Part shown: in pieces, positions 48,434 through 59,800 of the stretch
Layout of the letters: each line of letters opens with the position of its first letter
How positions within the stretch are numbered: position 1 is the stretch's first letter
Notes under the pieces: model-generated
The model's database searches: none
What the model saw: the letters and a program-made list of their open reading frames with translations, nothing else
Told to the model about the DNA's origin: nothing
Position numbers and translations under genes: made by a program
Assembly (NCBI RefSeq): GCF_030272615.1
Contig: NC_081410.1
Span: 144,888,349-144,952,348, forward strand
Direction of reading: 5' to 3'
DNA length: 64,000 nucleotides
Source: Cryptomeria japonica
Lineage: Eukaryota > Streptophyta > Pinopsida > Cupressales > Cupressaceae

Positions 48434-51400
48434 TTGAGGACAATGAGGATCACTTCTTGGAATTTTGGGGGCTTAAATGTGCCTAACAAGCGATGCTTAT
48501 TTAAGTCTCAGCTTGACTTAATAAGTGTGATGTCTTTTTGTTTCAGGAAACTAAGTTGTCTCTTGAGTCTGCAGATAGGGTTTTTTCTTCTTGGAAAAGG
48601 TGGAATCATGTTTTGGTTTCTTCCTCGGGAGCCTCAGAGGGTTTGGCTCTTTTGTGGAACAGTTAAAATATTAAGCTAAATCTTTTGGCTTTTGATACTA
48701 ATTGGATGTTGTCCTTTGTTAAGAGCAAGATCTCTAATGTAAAATTTTGGCTTTTTAATGTTTATGCTCCCTCAGGTATTCAAGGTAAAAGTAAATTATG
48801 GAGGGAACTTGGAAGAGTCTCTTCTCCTTTGAGGCAAGGTTCCTTTGTGGTATTTGGGGGGGACTTTAATGCTATTACTGATTTAGAGGAAAAGAGTGGT
48901 GGTATCTTTCCTAATAGTAGGATTATTGAGGACTTTAGGTCCTTCATAACTGATGTGGGTCTTTTTGATTGCAAGTTTCAGAATGGAGTTTTTACTTGAA
49001 CTAACATGAGGAGGGGTTTTTCTCAAATAGTTGAGAGGTTAGATAGGTTCTTATTATGGGAGAATTGGATTGAATTGGATGTTGATTTCTCTTCTTCTAT
49101 CCTTCCCAATATGGGTTCAGATCACTTTCCAATCTCCTTCTCCATTCTCAAAGACAAACCTCTTTATAAATCTCATTTTAAGTTTGAGCCTATGTGGTTC
49201 AGAGATCCCTCTTTTCTTTCATTGCTTAAAAATTGGTGGGACTCTGCTCCTTTTGTTTTGGGTTCTAGAATGTTTCAAATTGTTTGAAAACTCAGTTTTT
49301 TAAAATAAAAAATTCGAGATTGGAACTTGGTTCATTTTAAAAACATTTTTGAGGAAAAATTGAGAATTCAGGACATGATTTTAACCTTGAATAACCATGT
49401 GATTCAACATGGTATGGTTCCTTAGGTTTTTGATGAGTTAAAGTCTCTTAAATCTCAGCTTGACGAGATTTTGGCTAGGGAAGAAATTTATTGGAGACAA
49501 AAGTCTAGAGAGTTCTGGCTTTTACAGGGGGATAGGAATTCCAAGTTTTTTCATTCCTCGACCAAGTTGAAGCGGAGTAGGAATAGAATCACTTATATTC
49601 AAGATCAACAAGGAAATTTGTTGACTAAGCAGGATGATATTGCTAAGGAGGCAGTAAGATTCTTTAAAACCCTTATGTCTTCAGAAGTATCTAATTTTAG
49701 CAATTTCGAGTCTCATGTCCCTTCTCTGGTATCCATGGAGAATAATAAGATGTTAATGGCACCTTTTTCTCTAGAAGAAGTCAAACAAGCAGTTTTTGCC
49801 ATGAATCCTGATAAGGCTCCTGGTCCTGATGGTTATACACCTTTGTTTTTTCAGAAATGTTGGGATTTTGTGGGTAATGATGCTCTTTTGGCTCTTGAAG
49901 AGGCTAGGTGGAATAGGTCTATTTTGAAAGAGATGAATACAACTTTGATTTCTATCATTCCTAAGAAGGAGGATGTTAAGTCTTTTGTGGATTTCCAGCC
50001 TATTTCTTTGTGTAATACCCTTTATAAGATATTCACCAAGGCTATTTCTTTAAGGTTAGCAAAGATTTTACCCAAGCTTATTTCCTTGGAGCAAGGGGGT
50101 TTTGTTCTAGGGAGGGAAACTGCAGAAGGAGCCATTGTGCACATGAGGTGTTGCATTCTATCTCCTCCTAGAGGTCTTTGGCTATGAATCTTAAGCTTGA
50201 TATTATGAAGGCTTATGATAGAGTAGAATGACATGCTTTGTGTAAAGTGTTGTTGAGTTTGGGTTTTTTCGTACGCTTGGGTAAAATGGATTCTCTCTTG
50301 TATATCTTCTGCTAGATTTTCAGTAATCCTCAATGGTTCTCCCTATGGTTTCTTCTCCTCTTCCAGAGGTTTTAGGCAAGGAGACCCCCTTTCTCCTTTT
50401 TTGTTTATTTTGCTTGTTGAATCGTTTAGTTGGGATATCAGGGCTGCTAGATCACAGGGTTCTTGGTGAGGTATTAGGATTCAGAATTTTCCTCAAGCTA
50501 TCTCTCATTGCCTCTTTGCTGATGATACCCTGTGGTTTGGGCATTCTTCTTTGTCAGAGGCTAAGATTATCTCAGGTGTTATTCAGGAATATGCCTCGTT
50601 TTTAGGTCAAAAAGTCAATATCGATAAGTCTAAAATCTTCTTTCTTAATACATCACTATTGGTGCAACAAAGGTTGCATTCCTTCTGGGGTTTTCAGATT
50701 GGTAACCTGCCCTACTCCTATCTTGGGATTCCATTTTTTGTTAAGCAAGATAGGCTTGGTTTTTGGGATAAGGTAACTTCGGCCATTTCAAAAAGAATTC
50801 ATTCTTGGAATCACAAATGGTTGACTTCAACTGGAAAACTGACACTTATTAAATCTGTTTCGAGTTCTGTTCTGATTTATTTAATGTCATTTTTAAAGTC
50901 TCCCAAGTCTGTTATTGTAAATTTGCAAGATACTCTCCAATTTTTTCTTTGGGATAATAATAGAGATGGAAAGAAGAGGTTGCCTTTGGTTGCTTGGGAG
51001 AAAATTTGCCCACCGCAGGTTTCAAGGGGTACTGGGGTTTGTAATTTGGAGAAACAAAATTTAGCCTTAGGGGCCAAATTGGTTTGGTAATTGTGTGAGA
51101 AGCTTACTTCTTTTTGGGCTCAGATTATGTTTGCCAAATACCTAAATAATGGTCCCAAAGAGAGTATTTTCAAATTTTCAAATTTACCTTCTGGTTCGGT
51201 CATTTGGAATTTCTTATGCAAATGTAGATCATTTATTATCCCCCACCTCTCATGGGTTGTTCATAATGGGAGGAAATCTAGATTCTGGGATGAATCATGG
51301 AACAAACATTGTTCTTTGATTAGTATTAGGGATTGGTCTCCCTTGATTGGTCCCCTCACTTCTCTTTGGGGTGTGTTTGTGGCAGATTATTTTGATATTG

Positions 51401-52700
51401 TTCAGGATGGTCCTTTGAGGTTAGTCAAATGGAAGTCGATTGACTTCCTGGATGTGGATTTGCATTTGAAAGTAGAGTTTATTAAGATTTTGAGTGAAAG
51501 ACTTATTACTTTCTCGGACTCTGAAGATGAATTTATTTGGACTGGGAATGCTTCTATTAAATATTCTGTTAAGGGAGGATATATTTCCCATTTATCTACA
51601 ACTTCTGGCTCTTATTGGCCCTATGAGCTGTTCTGGCATTCAGCTTGTTTACCCAAGGCTGATTTTTTGCTTAGTTGGCTGTCCAGGATAGAGTTCTTAT
51701 AGGCATGCGGCTGGATAGATTAGGCATTACTATGTCTTTTCCTTGTGTTCTTTGTAATAAGAACATTGAGTCTTCCTCACATCTGTTTCTCCATTGTGAT
51801 TTTTCTTATGAGTGTTGGAATTGGCTGCTTAGTAAATTGGGCTTATCTTATGTTATAGGCAAGGACCTTGCATCCCATTTTCTTTCCTGGCCTCTCATGT
51901 TTGCTTCTTCTTTTTATGCATGTCTTTGGGTTATCTCTCCATCTATTGTCATCTGGAATATTTGGCTGGAACGAAATAACCAGATTTTTAAGAAGGTTAC
52001 TTCCTTGGTATCAGAGGTCCTGCATAAAATAGAAGCCTCGATTTCAGAGGTTGCTTTGTCTTATATCTATAAGAACTTGGGAAGTCAATCTTCTTTCTCG
52101 CATTGGGATAATAGGATTACTAGGGTTTGGGGAGCCCTTTTGATTTTACCCTCTCATGGCTCAATCTCCAAGAGTTATAATTCTCTTGCGAAGTGGGCAC
52201 TGGCTAAATGGAAACCTCCACCTTGGGGTCACTTTAAACTTAATTTTGATGGTGCCTCCAGGGGAAACCTTGGGAAGGCAGGAGTGGGGATCGATATATT
52301 TGATCATAACGTGCATCTCATTCTTGCTAAATGCCATGATCTTGGATATAACACCAACAATTTTTCTAAGTTTCAAGCTTTGTCTTTAGGGTTGGATATG
52401 GCAATTTCTCTAAAGATCAAGAACATAGTAATTGAAGGTGATTCAATGGTTATTATTCAGAGTGTTATGAAGAAGAAATCTAATTGTTGGAAGTTGTAGT
52501 ATTTGTTGGATCAAATTTTACAAAAATTAGATGCTTTTGATTCTTTCCTAATATGTCATTGCTATAGGGAAATTAACAAAGTGGCTGATTTTCTGGCAAA
52601 TCTTGCCATTGAAAGTAATGCTCATTTCTGGTTGGTTGATTCATCTAAAATTCTCTCGACAGTTTGGGATGGTGTTCAAAGTTCTTTGCTTTTTGGCTGA
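48434..52700 (+). pseudogene. LINE ORF2: endonuclease, RT, zinc region, RNase H
   Basis: Endonuclease from 48434 (ITSWNFGGLNVPNKR), with GGDFNAI and SDHFPI. A TGA (48997-48999) stands where FTWTN is usual. RT: NPDKAPGPDGYTPLFF, IIPKKEDVKSFVDFQPISL and FADDTLWFG (about 50510-50530), with frameshifts around 50185-50550. A zf-RVT-type region follows (CVLCNKNIESSSHLFLHCDF, near 51740). RNase H has LNFDGASRGN, IEGDSM and VADFLANLA; the second acidic residue, usually in NNxAEFxAL, appears as NNFSKFQAL. A C-terminal RNase H is typical of many plant L1 elements. Multiple stops make it inactive. Confidence 0.85.
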
Positions 52701-53309
52701 TTGGTTGCCCGCCCGCCTTGATTGGTCAGGTTCATCTTCTTTTTCACTTTATGGATGAATTTGTATGTGCCTTATATCTGATGTAGAAACCATACTTCTA
52801 TTTTAAGTATCTGTCATACATAATGCCATTTATAGGGTGAGGACATGGCTGATCATGATATATTCAAGAGTGGCGGTATGTGTGTCTGAATGTCTTTTGT
52901 TTTCAGTCCTTCATAGGTTTGTGGTATGTGTGTAACTTTTTAATGTGCGGTGTGATCTTGGGTTATTATTATTTGTTGAGGATTGGTACTACATCGTTGT
53001 TCGCCTTGTGCGAGTTTTCGGCCATGACAGATTTGGTATAATGCGATGATCATTTGTCTGGTGGTGGCATCCTCTCCTTCTTGATTTTCATTTATGTTTG
53101 TCAGTTTTCAGGGTTGTTAACCCGTGTGAAATGTTCAAATCATGGAAGTTTGCAATGGATATTTTGCATATCTGTTCTTGTCATTATGGTAAGTTGATGG
53201 TAGTTTTTTCAGTAATACTTTCATGTGTTATCTTGTTTTATTATGAGAAAAGAAACATTTTATGTTTTTATGGTTCTGTGGTTTTCTCTAGAGTTACTTC
53301 TTTCTTGAA
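52701..53309 (+). other. LINE 3' region, first part
   Basis: T- and G-rich sequence after the RNase H stop. The frame at 53098-53589 overlaps the better one at 53310 and has hydrophobic, low-information content. Confidence 0.45.
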
Positions 53310-53975
53310 ATGTCATCTTACCTTGCCTCTGGTATATACAGAGTGGTGCTCGAAGCTGGGGTATCAGAGGATGAGAATGTGGATAATTGTGACAAGCTTG
53401 GTACGGTCTTTAACTTGTTTTCTCTTGCTGTGGCTTTTGAATTCCACAAACTTCTGGGGTGTCATTGGCTGGAAATTTTCCCTCATATTTCTTATGCTGA
53501 TCTTTTGTCTCAGTTTGTTACAATTTGTTATGATGTTTTACTTGACGATGATTTGGTCTGCCTCTTGGTTTCCACATTCATTTTTCTGACAGTATGTAAT
53601 TGGGATATGGTTTCTTCTGCATTGGCTGATTATCATTTTGATGTGGGGTCTTTTTATTATGGTGGGTTTCTTCCTCGCCATGAGCTCATGGTTAAAGGTT
53701 GGTTTGGTCAATTATTGTATGAATTAAGAATGGGGTTGATATGTGACACCATGGAAGATACACGGGCTTCTATGGATTTTCTGTTGTATCTGGTTCCTGA
53801 TCAGTATGTGGATAAAGCTTGGGTTGTTTTTGAGGCCTTGCACTCATTTCTTACTTTGGGCTTTTTGTTCACCGCTCCTGCTTGTTTGACACTTCCACCG
53901 AGGGTTATTCCTCCTTTGGATTCAACCCATGATCCTCCGGAGGAGAGCACTAGTTCTTGGTTTTTGCATATCTGA
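53310..53975 (+). CDS. Possible extra ORF in the LINE 3' region
   Basis: A 221-codon open frame between the RNase H end and the A tail. It has mixed composition with acidic and hydrophobic stretches (HISYADLLSQF, LPRHELMVKGWFGQLL, DQYVDKAWVVFEALHSF) and a Pro-rich end (PPRVIPPLDSTHDPPEES). No domain is recognised. ORF2 has many stops but this frame has none, which is notable in a dead element, though it may be chance. Plant L1 elements normally have no third ORF. Confidence 0.3.
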   Translation: MSSYLASGIYRVVLEAGVSEDENVDNCDKLGTVFNLFSLAVAFEFHKLLGCHWLEIFPHISYADLLSQFVTICYDVLLDDDLVCLLVSTFIFLTVCNWDMVSSALADYHFDVGSFYYGGFLPRHELMVKGWFGQLLYELRMGLICDTMEDTRASMDFLLYLVPDQYVDKAWVVFEALHSFLTLGFLFTAPACLTLPPRVIPPLDSTHDPPEESTSSWFLHI

Positions 53976-54449
53976 CTGTTTTTATCTTGGAGTTGGTGGT
54001 ATGGTTTTTGGATGCAGATTCAGAGGTTTTTTGGCTGCTGTTATGCTGGAGTTTTTTGGCAGTATCATATCTTTCAAGGAAGCTCTCTTTGGTTTCAATG
54101 TAGAATTGGCAGAAGTTCCTACATTACTATTGTTTCTTGTCTCCGTGGTGGTCCTTCACGATATCTTGATGGAATTTGGTTATTCAACCCTTTATTTGGC
54201 ACCAGACTATTTTCTTTGTAAAAGTCCTATGGGAACCTTGTATAATTTCAGATGTAGGGGTTTGGGTGATCATACTGGTTATGTAACAAATGATGTAAGG
54301 GTAATGTTTAGTTTTTTATTTTAAGGCTACAATCAGACGTTTTCTTGCAGGTTCTTTCCTTCCAGTATGCCTTTTTTGAACCCGATGTAAACATATTTAT
54401 GAATAATAAATAAGTTTAGTGGCTTGCCCACTTTTATCAAAAAAAAAAA
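53976..54449 (+). other. LINE 3' end and A tail
   Basis: Ends with AATAATAAATAAG-like sequence (54398-54412), a plausible polyadenylation signal, and an A run at 54439-54449. Confidence 0.7.
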
Positions 54450-56368
54450 TCTCTCTCCCTCCACTCTGAGACAACAAAGTATAAACAAATCATAGCAAGA
54501 ATATAGTTTTATTTTTTTATATAAAATTTACTAAAATTTCTTCCATAAAACCATAGTCCAGACATAACATTTACTGGTAAATAAAACTTGCCAAAAGATT
54601 CAAATCTCTGAGACAAAAAGAGATTGATAAAAAATCCCAAATTTCTTTAAAAGGGAAAATCTTCTTACACAAACCATAAAGAATAAATTTTAACGCAATA
54701 GGAAGAACACAATCAAACACACGGGAAGACTTTATTTGAAGCAAAGGAAGATAAATCTGGCAAAATTTTGCCAGCATAACCCCTTACAATTTCACAAATA
54801 TCAAAGCTAGATAAATACTCTGAAAGGAAATAAATAAAAATATTTAATCATATATAAAATCAAAACTCAACTAGAAATGGAAGACACAACCATATTCTAT
54901 TTAACTTTTTCTTTTACAATACACACCAAAAACTACAGAGAAAGGAAAAATATTTGAGCTAGTATTAAAAATAAATAACCAGGCAGAAGCTATCCAACCT
55001 TGGAAGCTTTCCTAGAAGATCTTGAGGAAGAGCTCATGCAACTAGATATCCTCGCCAATCCTTCCTCCTAGATCTTTATTTCTCCAACATGCATCCAAGA
55101 AATTTTAAAAATTTCTTCCTACAGACTGCTGCCTCTTTCCCGTGAACTCCCAAAAATAATTTTGAAAAATATATTTAACCTAAACCTTTTTAGGTTGAAA
55201 ATATTTTCCTCTTCAAAAAAATAATATTTCATTTTTTTTTAAAACTAAAAGGATTTTATTTTATTTTCTAATTTCCACAAAAAGCAAATGAAAATGCAAT
55301 TTCCCAAAAAATCATTACTTTCCTTCTTTTTTTCTTTTATCATGCCCATTTAATTAACTTTCTAAAAAAATATTTAAGGAAAGTAAATCAACTTTATTTT
55401 ATTTATTTCTAATTTATTTTTAAAATTTAGAGAACAATAAATGCATTTAATTTTATTTATTTTCCCACTAAAGTTTAAATAAAATTATATTTCTAAAATA
55501 ATGCAATTTGCAAACTAATAAAGGAAAGTAATTTTATTTTTAAAATCTAGAGAACAATAAATGCAATTAACCTATTTTCTCCTAAATTTAAATAAAATTA
55601 TATTTCTAATATAATGCAATTTGCGACTAAATTTAATCACTTCACTTAATTAATTAAATACATAATCACCTAAGCATTATAATTCATAAATTAAATATGC
55701 TAACTATAAAGTGATGCCATAACTCAAATAATTAATCTAATCTACTAGGGCACACAAACCGAGAAGACCCAAACAAAGACTCTGAAATAGTCAAACAACC
55801 AAAACTCGAAGGCTGAACATACAGAAAAGATGACCAATTGACGACACTTATAAGAGTGTAACTGGGGTAAAATTAGGGTCAACCACTATCTCCTCCACTC
55901 CCATTGGACAAATAAGGCACACTCAGACCTGTGAAGCCAGGTGGAGACGATACTCCATACCTATCTGGTACTTGTACCTGTAATGTCCTGCATCATCGAA
56001 CCACAGATGCATATATATAAATATAGAATACACGACACACACACCAATGAAAGAGAATCGTGACGTTCCCTGTCTCACCGGAGTGAGTGAAGAAAAATCA
56101 TCCCCTTGCATCCAATACACTCGCAAACACGCAACATATAATTATACATTGCATAGATAAAGTAAAGTATCAGTACATAACACTAATCCATAAAATACCA
56201 CAAATCACAAGTACTGAAATACTGTAAATAAAGTATGCATCCCATATCCAGATAAAGCATGAAATAATGTCATATAAGTCTGAATAACACATGATGATAA
56301 TGTATCCACTGAAAATAAACAATAGTAAAATATGAGTCTAATAAGTTCAATTGAGGAAGGGTACTACA
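54450..56368 (-). repeat. Chromovirus 5' LTR, proximal part
   Basis: Resumes after the LINE tail. 55570-56368 matches the truncated 3' LTR at 31151-31933. It ends GGGTACTACA. No gene seen. Confidence 0.8.
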
Positions 56369-56942
56369 GTTTATTAAAGTATTCACATCATTTTAGACAA
56401 AACAGTGGATGTGAAAAGATTTAACAATGTTCAATATTTATTAAAGGATAGAAAAAATCAGAAAGTGTTGTGAGTTGGATATAAAACAAAGTAGTGTACA
56501 TAAATTCATAAAAAAATTAACAATTTCATATATGTAAAAATAAATTTTCAATTAGAACTATACTTTTTAGTATTTGATTTTGTAGAAATCTATTTATAAG
56601 AGGAAATTTAGTCTTAGTATTATAATTTGATACAAGTGGTTTGTATGTTTCATATTGTATATAGATATGTAAATGATTATGTAGAAGATATAACTTTTTT
56701 TTAAGGAGCACCCTTTCTATTTGAGTAATATCTATAGTATCATAAATTATAACCCCTTACAATTTCACTCCTTGGGCCCTTGTTTTATTGTGCTTGCATC
56801 CTAGTCATTTTCAACCTATTATTGGCCTTCTCACATTCAAACTATCATCATATGCTCATGAGGTGACCTCATTTAATGACCTATAAATGTGCACCCTTTA
56901 ACTGTCTTTAGTTTGTCCTTTTTTGAGTGGACTATGACACCT
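56369..56942. other. Flank between chromovirus and element 2, nothing recognised
   Basis: AT-rich, no gene. It starts GTTTA, the expected 5-bp chromovirus target duplication, but the partner is lost. Confidence 0.5.
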
Positions 56943-57803
56943 AGGTAAGTGCACCAAGATGGTGAACAAAAAGGGGGTATGCGTGGCCACTTTTTTTCTT
57001 CTTCTCAAAATAGGTAAACTTGAACTTCAAAGATATATTTGAAGGTCATGCACTAAAAAATAGGAGTTGAGAAAAGAGTAAAATTGTAGTACTCTGAATC
57101 TAGTTTATAAATTACTAATTTTTTAAAAAATTGGATAAGATTAAGAGGGTCAAACCTTTCACGCACGAAAAACTGTTCCTGATTTTTTTAGAAAAATATA
57201 ACATAACTGTTTTTGTGCGTTGCACAAAATATATAGTTACATTTAGTATTTTGCAAAACCCTTTGGTAGGATGATAGGTAAGAGTGAGATATAGAAGTTG
57301 TGTATTTTTTGTAATTTTCCATTGAGTATTTTTTTTAATGATTTTTTGAAGTGACCGCATCTTGAAAAATTTGGTACTTGTTCGTGCGTTGGGCATAACT
57401 TGCATCAAAATAATAAAAAATGCAAACTTTTTAAAAAAAAGTTTATAGAATCTAGTGTAGAACAATAATATGTAGTTTAGTTTTAATTCGATCAAGTATA
57501 TCAAAAGTTATTAAAAAAATGGTAGACATATGCCTGTGAGGATTGTCAAGGCACTGATAAAGAAAATTAAAGTTTACTATGTTAACATTGTCCAAAAATA
57601 AAAAAAATTATATGGTCAGAAAATTGAGAAGATGTGTGAGATTATGCTGGTAATTTTAGAGATACCCACCTGATCATTTGTAAACTTGATGACGACGAAG
57701 TTGAGAAATCATGTTGGAGGATGAAAAAACATGTAAAGGGACAAAAAAGGGGGGGAAATGGGCTTGCAAGCCTTAGGGTCATTTTCCAACCCTCTTACCA
57801 AGC

Positions 57804-57920
57804 CAAAACCCGCACAGGTTTTTAAAAACAAAAAGTACTATTCGCAGTTCTAAATAACCCGTACGAGTTATGTAAAACTAAAAACATTTTTTTGTGTTTC
57901 ACAAAACCCGTACGGGTTAT
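57804..57920. promoter_or_regulatory. Element 2 palindromes, left group
   Basis: AAACCCGCACAGGTTTTT (57805-57822), ATAACCCGTACGAGTTAT (57854-57871) and AAAACCCGTACGGGTTAT (57903-57920). The consensus ATAACCCGTACGGGTTAT is its own reverse complement. These hold the same relative place as the GC-rich 14-mers in element 1. Confidence 0.65.
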
Positions 57921-57978
57921 GAAGACATAATAATGTATGCTTGTAAATTTAGCATTTACTACACATATGTTAGACATA

Positions 57979-58098
<120 letters not shown>

Positions 58099-58111
58099 TG
58101 TATACATGCAT

Positions 58112-58556
58112 GTATCTCTTCTTTTCCTCTCTCTCTCTTGTCTTTCTTCCCCCATCACCATCTTTGTCTATTCTGAGCCCTAATTATCCTGTTTGAGTTC
58201 TATCTCATCTCTCTCCTCCTCACACTTCTCTCTTTTTCGATTCTCTCACCCTTTTCTCCTTCTCGTTCTCTCTCTACGTCATGTCTCTCACCCTCTCCTC
58301 CTCCTACTCTCTCTCCCTATCCCTCTCTCTCTCTCTCATATCCTATCCTATTCTCACCCTCTCCCCCTTCTCTCTCTTTCTCTCTTTCTCTCCCCCCCTC
58401 CCCCTTCGTCTCCCCCTTCTCTCTCTCTCTCTATTCTATTCTCCCCATCTCATCCCTCCCTCTCCCTCTCCCTCTCTCTCAATTTATCCTCTATCTCTCC
58501 CCCTCTCTCTCCCTCCCCCTCTCCTTATCCTATTCTCTCCCTCTCTTCCTATCTCC

Positions 58557-58599
<43 letters not shown>

Positions 58600-58977
58600 T
58601 CTTCTCCCTCCTTTTTCAAATCTCCCTCCCTCCCTCCTCTCCTTAACCCCTTCTCTCTTTGTCTCTAACTCTCTCTCTCCCTCCCCCTCTCCTTATCCTA
58701 TTCTATTCCTCTCTTCCTATCTCCTATTCTCTCTCTTACCCCCTCTCCCCCTACTCTCTCTCTCTCTCTCCTTTTCCCAATATCCCTCTCTCTCCCTGTC
58801 CCCCTCTCCTTTTCCCAATCTCTCTCTCTCTCCTTGTCCCTGTCCCCTCTCATTTTCCTGATCTCCCTCTCTCTATCTCCATACATCCCCCTCTCCACAT
58901 TATTCCAATCTCCCTCTCTCTCCTTCTCCCCCTCTCCATCCCCTCCCTCTCTCTCTCTCTCTCCCTCCTTTTCCCAA

Positions 58978-59029
<52 letters not shown>

Positions 59030-59043
59030 TCTCTCCTTTTCCT
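58112..59043. repeat. Long CT-rich low-complexity tract
   Basis: About 930 bp almost free of G and A on the plus strand, made of CTCTCT, CCCTCC and TTCTCC blocks with sub-repeats (CCTATTCTCTC...). All frames here (Ser/Leu/Pro-rich, or Arg/Glu-rich on the other strand) are artefacts. Confidence 0.9.
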
Positions 59044-59172
59044 AGTTCTACATAACCCGTATGGGTTATGTAGAACTAAGGCCAGAACTTCTAGTTCTAC
59101 ATAACCCATACAGGTTATGAGAAATTGTCAACGTTCACTTTAAAGGTTTCCATAAATCGTATGGGTTATGGG
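59044..59172. promoter_or_regulatory. Element 2 palindromes, right group
   Basis: A 34-bp near-perfect palindrome at 59044-59077 (arms AGTTCTACATAACCC), a second copy at 59093-59122 with a weaker right arm, and a third at 59150-59172. They lie about 380-510 bp before the transposase ATG. Confidence 0.65.
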
Positions 59173-59553
59173 AAAGTCTTAATATATTTTAGTCCCAATG
59201 GCCTAAAAACCAACATTGCAAGTTGTTTGAAGGCCCCATTGCTTTTGCACTTGATTTTTTGGGACAATCACAATTAGGTTTTCATATTTTTTGTCACTTT
59301 TGCTTTGAAATGATTGATTTGTCTCGTATATTGGATTATTTTTGAAGTTATTTTATCATTGTTACTTTAGATTATAACAAAATGATGATCATTTGTTATT
59401 TTTTTGCTTTGATCATGATTGATTTGTCTTGTATTTTAGTTTTTTTTGAAGTTATTTTATTATTGTTACTTTAGATTATAACAAAATGATGATCATTTGT
59501 TGTTTTTTTGCTATTTTATTTTGGATTGTCATCATGATGTTATGTGTAGGACA
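59173..59553. other. Upstream region of the element 2 transposase
   Basis: AT-rich. The block TTTTGAAGTTATTTTATYATTGT-like with GATTATAACAAAATGATGATCATTTGTT occurs twice (59340-59400 and 59450-59505), a direct repeat of about 107 bp. Possibly promoter or 5' untranslated region. Confidence 0.5.
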
Positions 59554-59639
59554 ATGGGAAAGAACAAGAGAGGAACAAATGAACAAAGGGAGGCAGCAAA
59601 TGAAAGACAAAGGGAGCGTATGAGGAGATTACGTGAAGG

Positions 59640-59800
59640 TACCTCATCTAATGCACCTAATGAAAGTGATGAACATTCAACAATTGAAATTAAATATGAT
59701 GAATGCACCAAATCAAAATGATCAACATACACCAATTCAAATACATATGATGAATGCACCTAATGAATGCAATGAACATACACCATTTCAAAATGATTCG
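59640..59800 (+). repeat. 48-bp coding repeat in the element 2 transposase
   Basis: ATGATGAATGCACC recurs so that the protein repeats NAPN-x4-HTPIQI-like units of 16 residues about three times. The first frameshift lies in this array. Element 1 has no such array at this place. Confidence 0.7.

Larger units (their letters stand above)
38740..54449 (+). mobile_element. L1-type LINE nested in the chromovirus LTR
   Basis: Runs rightward: a 5' untranslated region (about 38740-38972), ORF1 (split by the copia element), ORF2 with endonuclease, RT, zinc-binding region and RNase H, a long 3' region, and an A tail at 54439-54449. The LTR sequence resumes at 54450. The exact 5' end and target duplication were not found. 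Stops and frameshifts throughout. Confidence 0.8.
31151..56368 (-). mobile_element. Ty3/gypsy chromovirus, leftward, 5' LTR split by nested elements
   Basis: Reading leftward: 5' LTR starts at 56368 (TGTAGTACC) and ends at 36854 (GGTATTACA), split by the LINE at about 38740-54449; then the primer site at 36851-36840, gag, protease, RT, RNase H, integrase with a chromodomain, polypurine tract (31950-31934) and a truncated 3' LTR (31933-31151). The two LTR segments match over about 780 bp, differing by eye mostly by transitions. Without the nested DNA the LTR would be about 3.8 kb. Many stops and frame breaks show it is dead. A 5-bp right flank (GTTTA) has no partner because the 3' LTR is cut. 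Confidence 0.8.
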
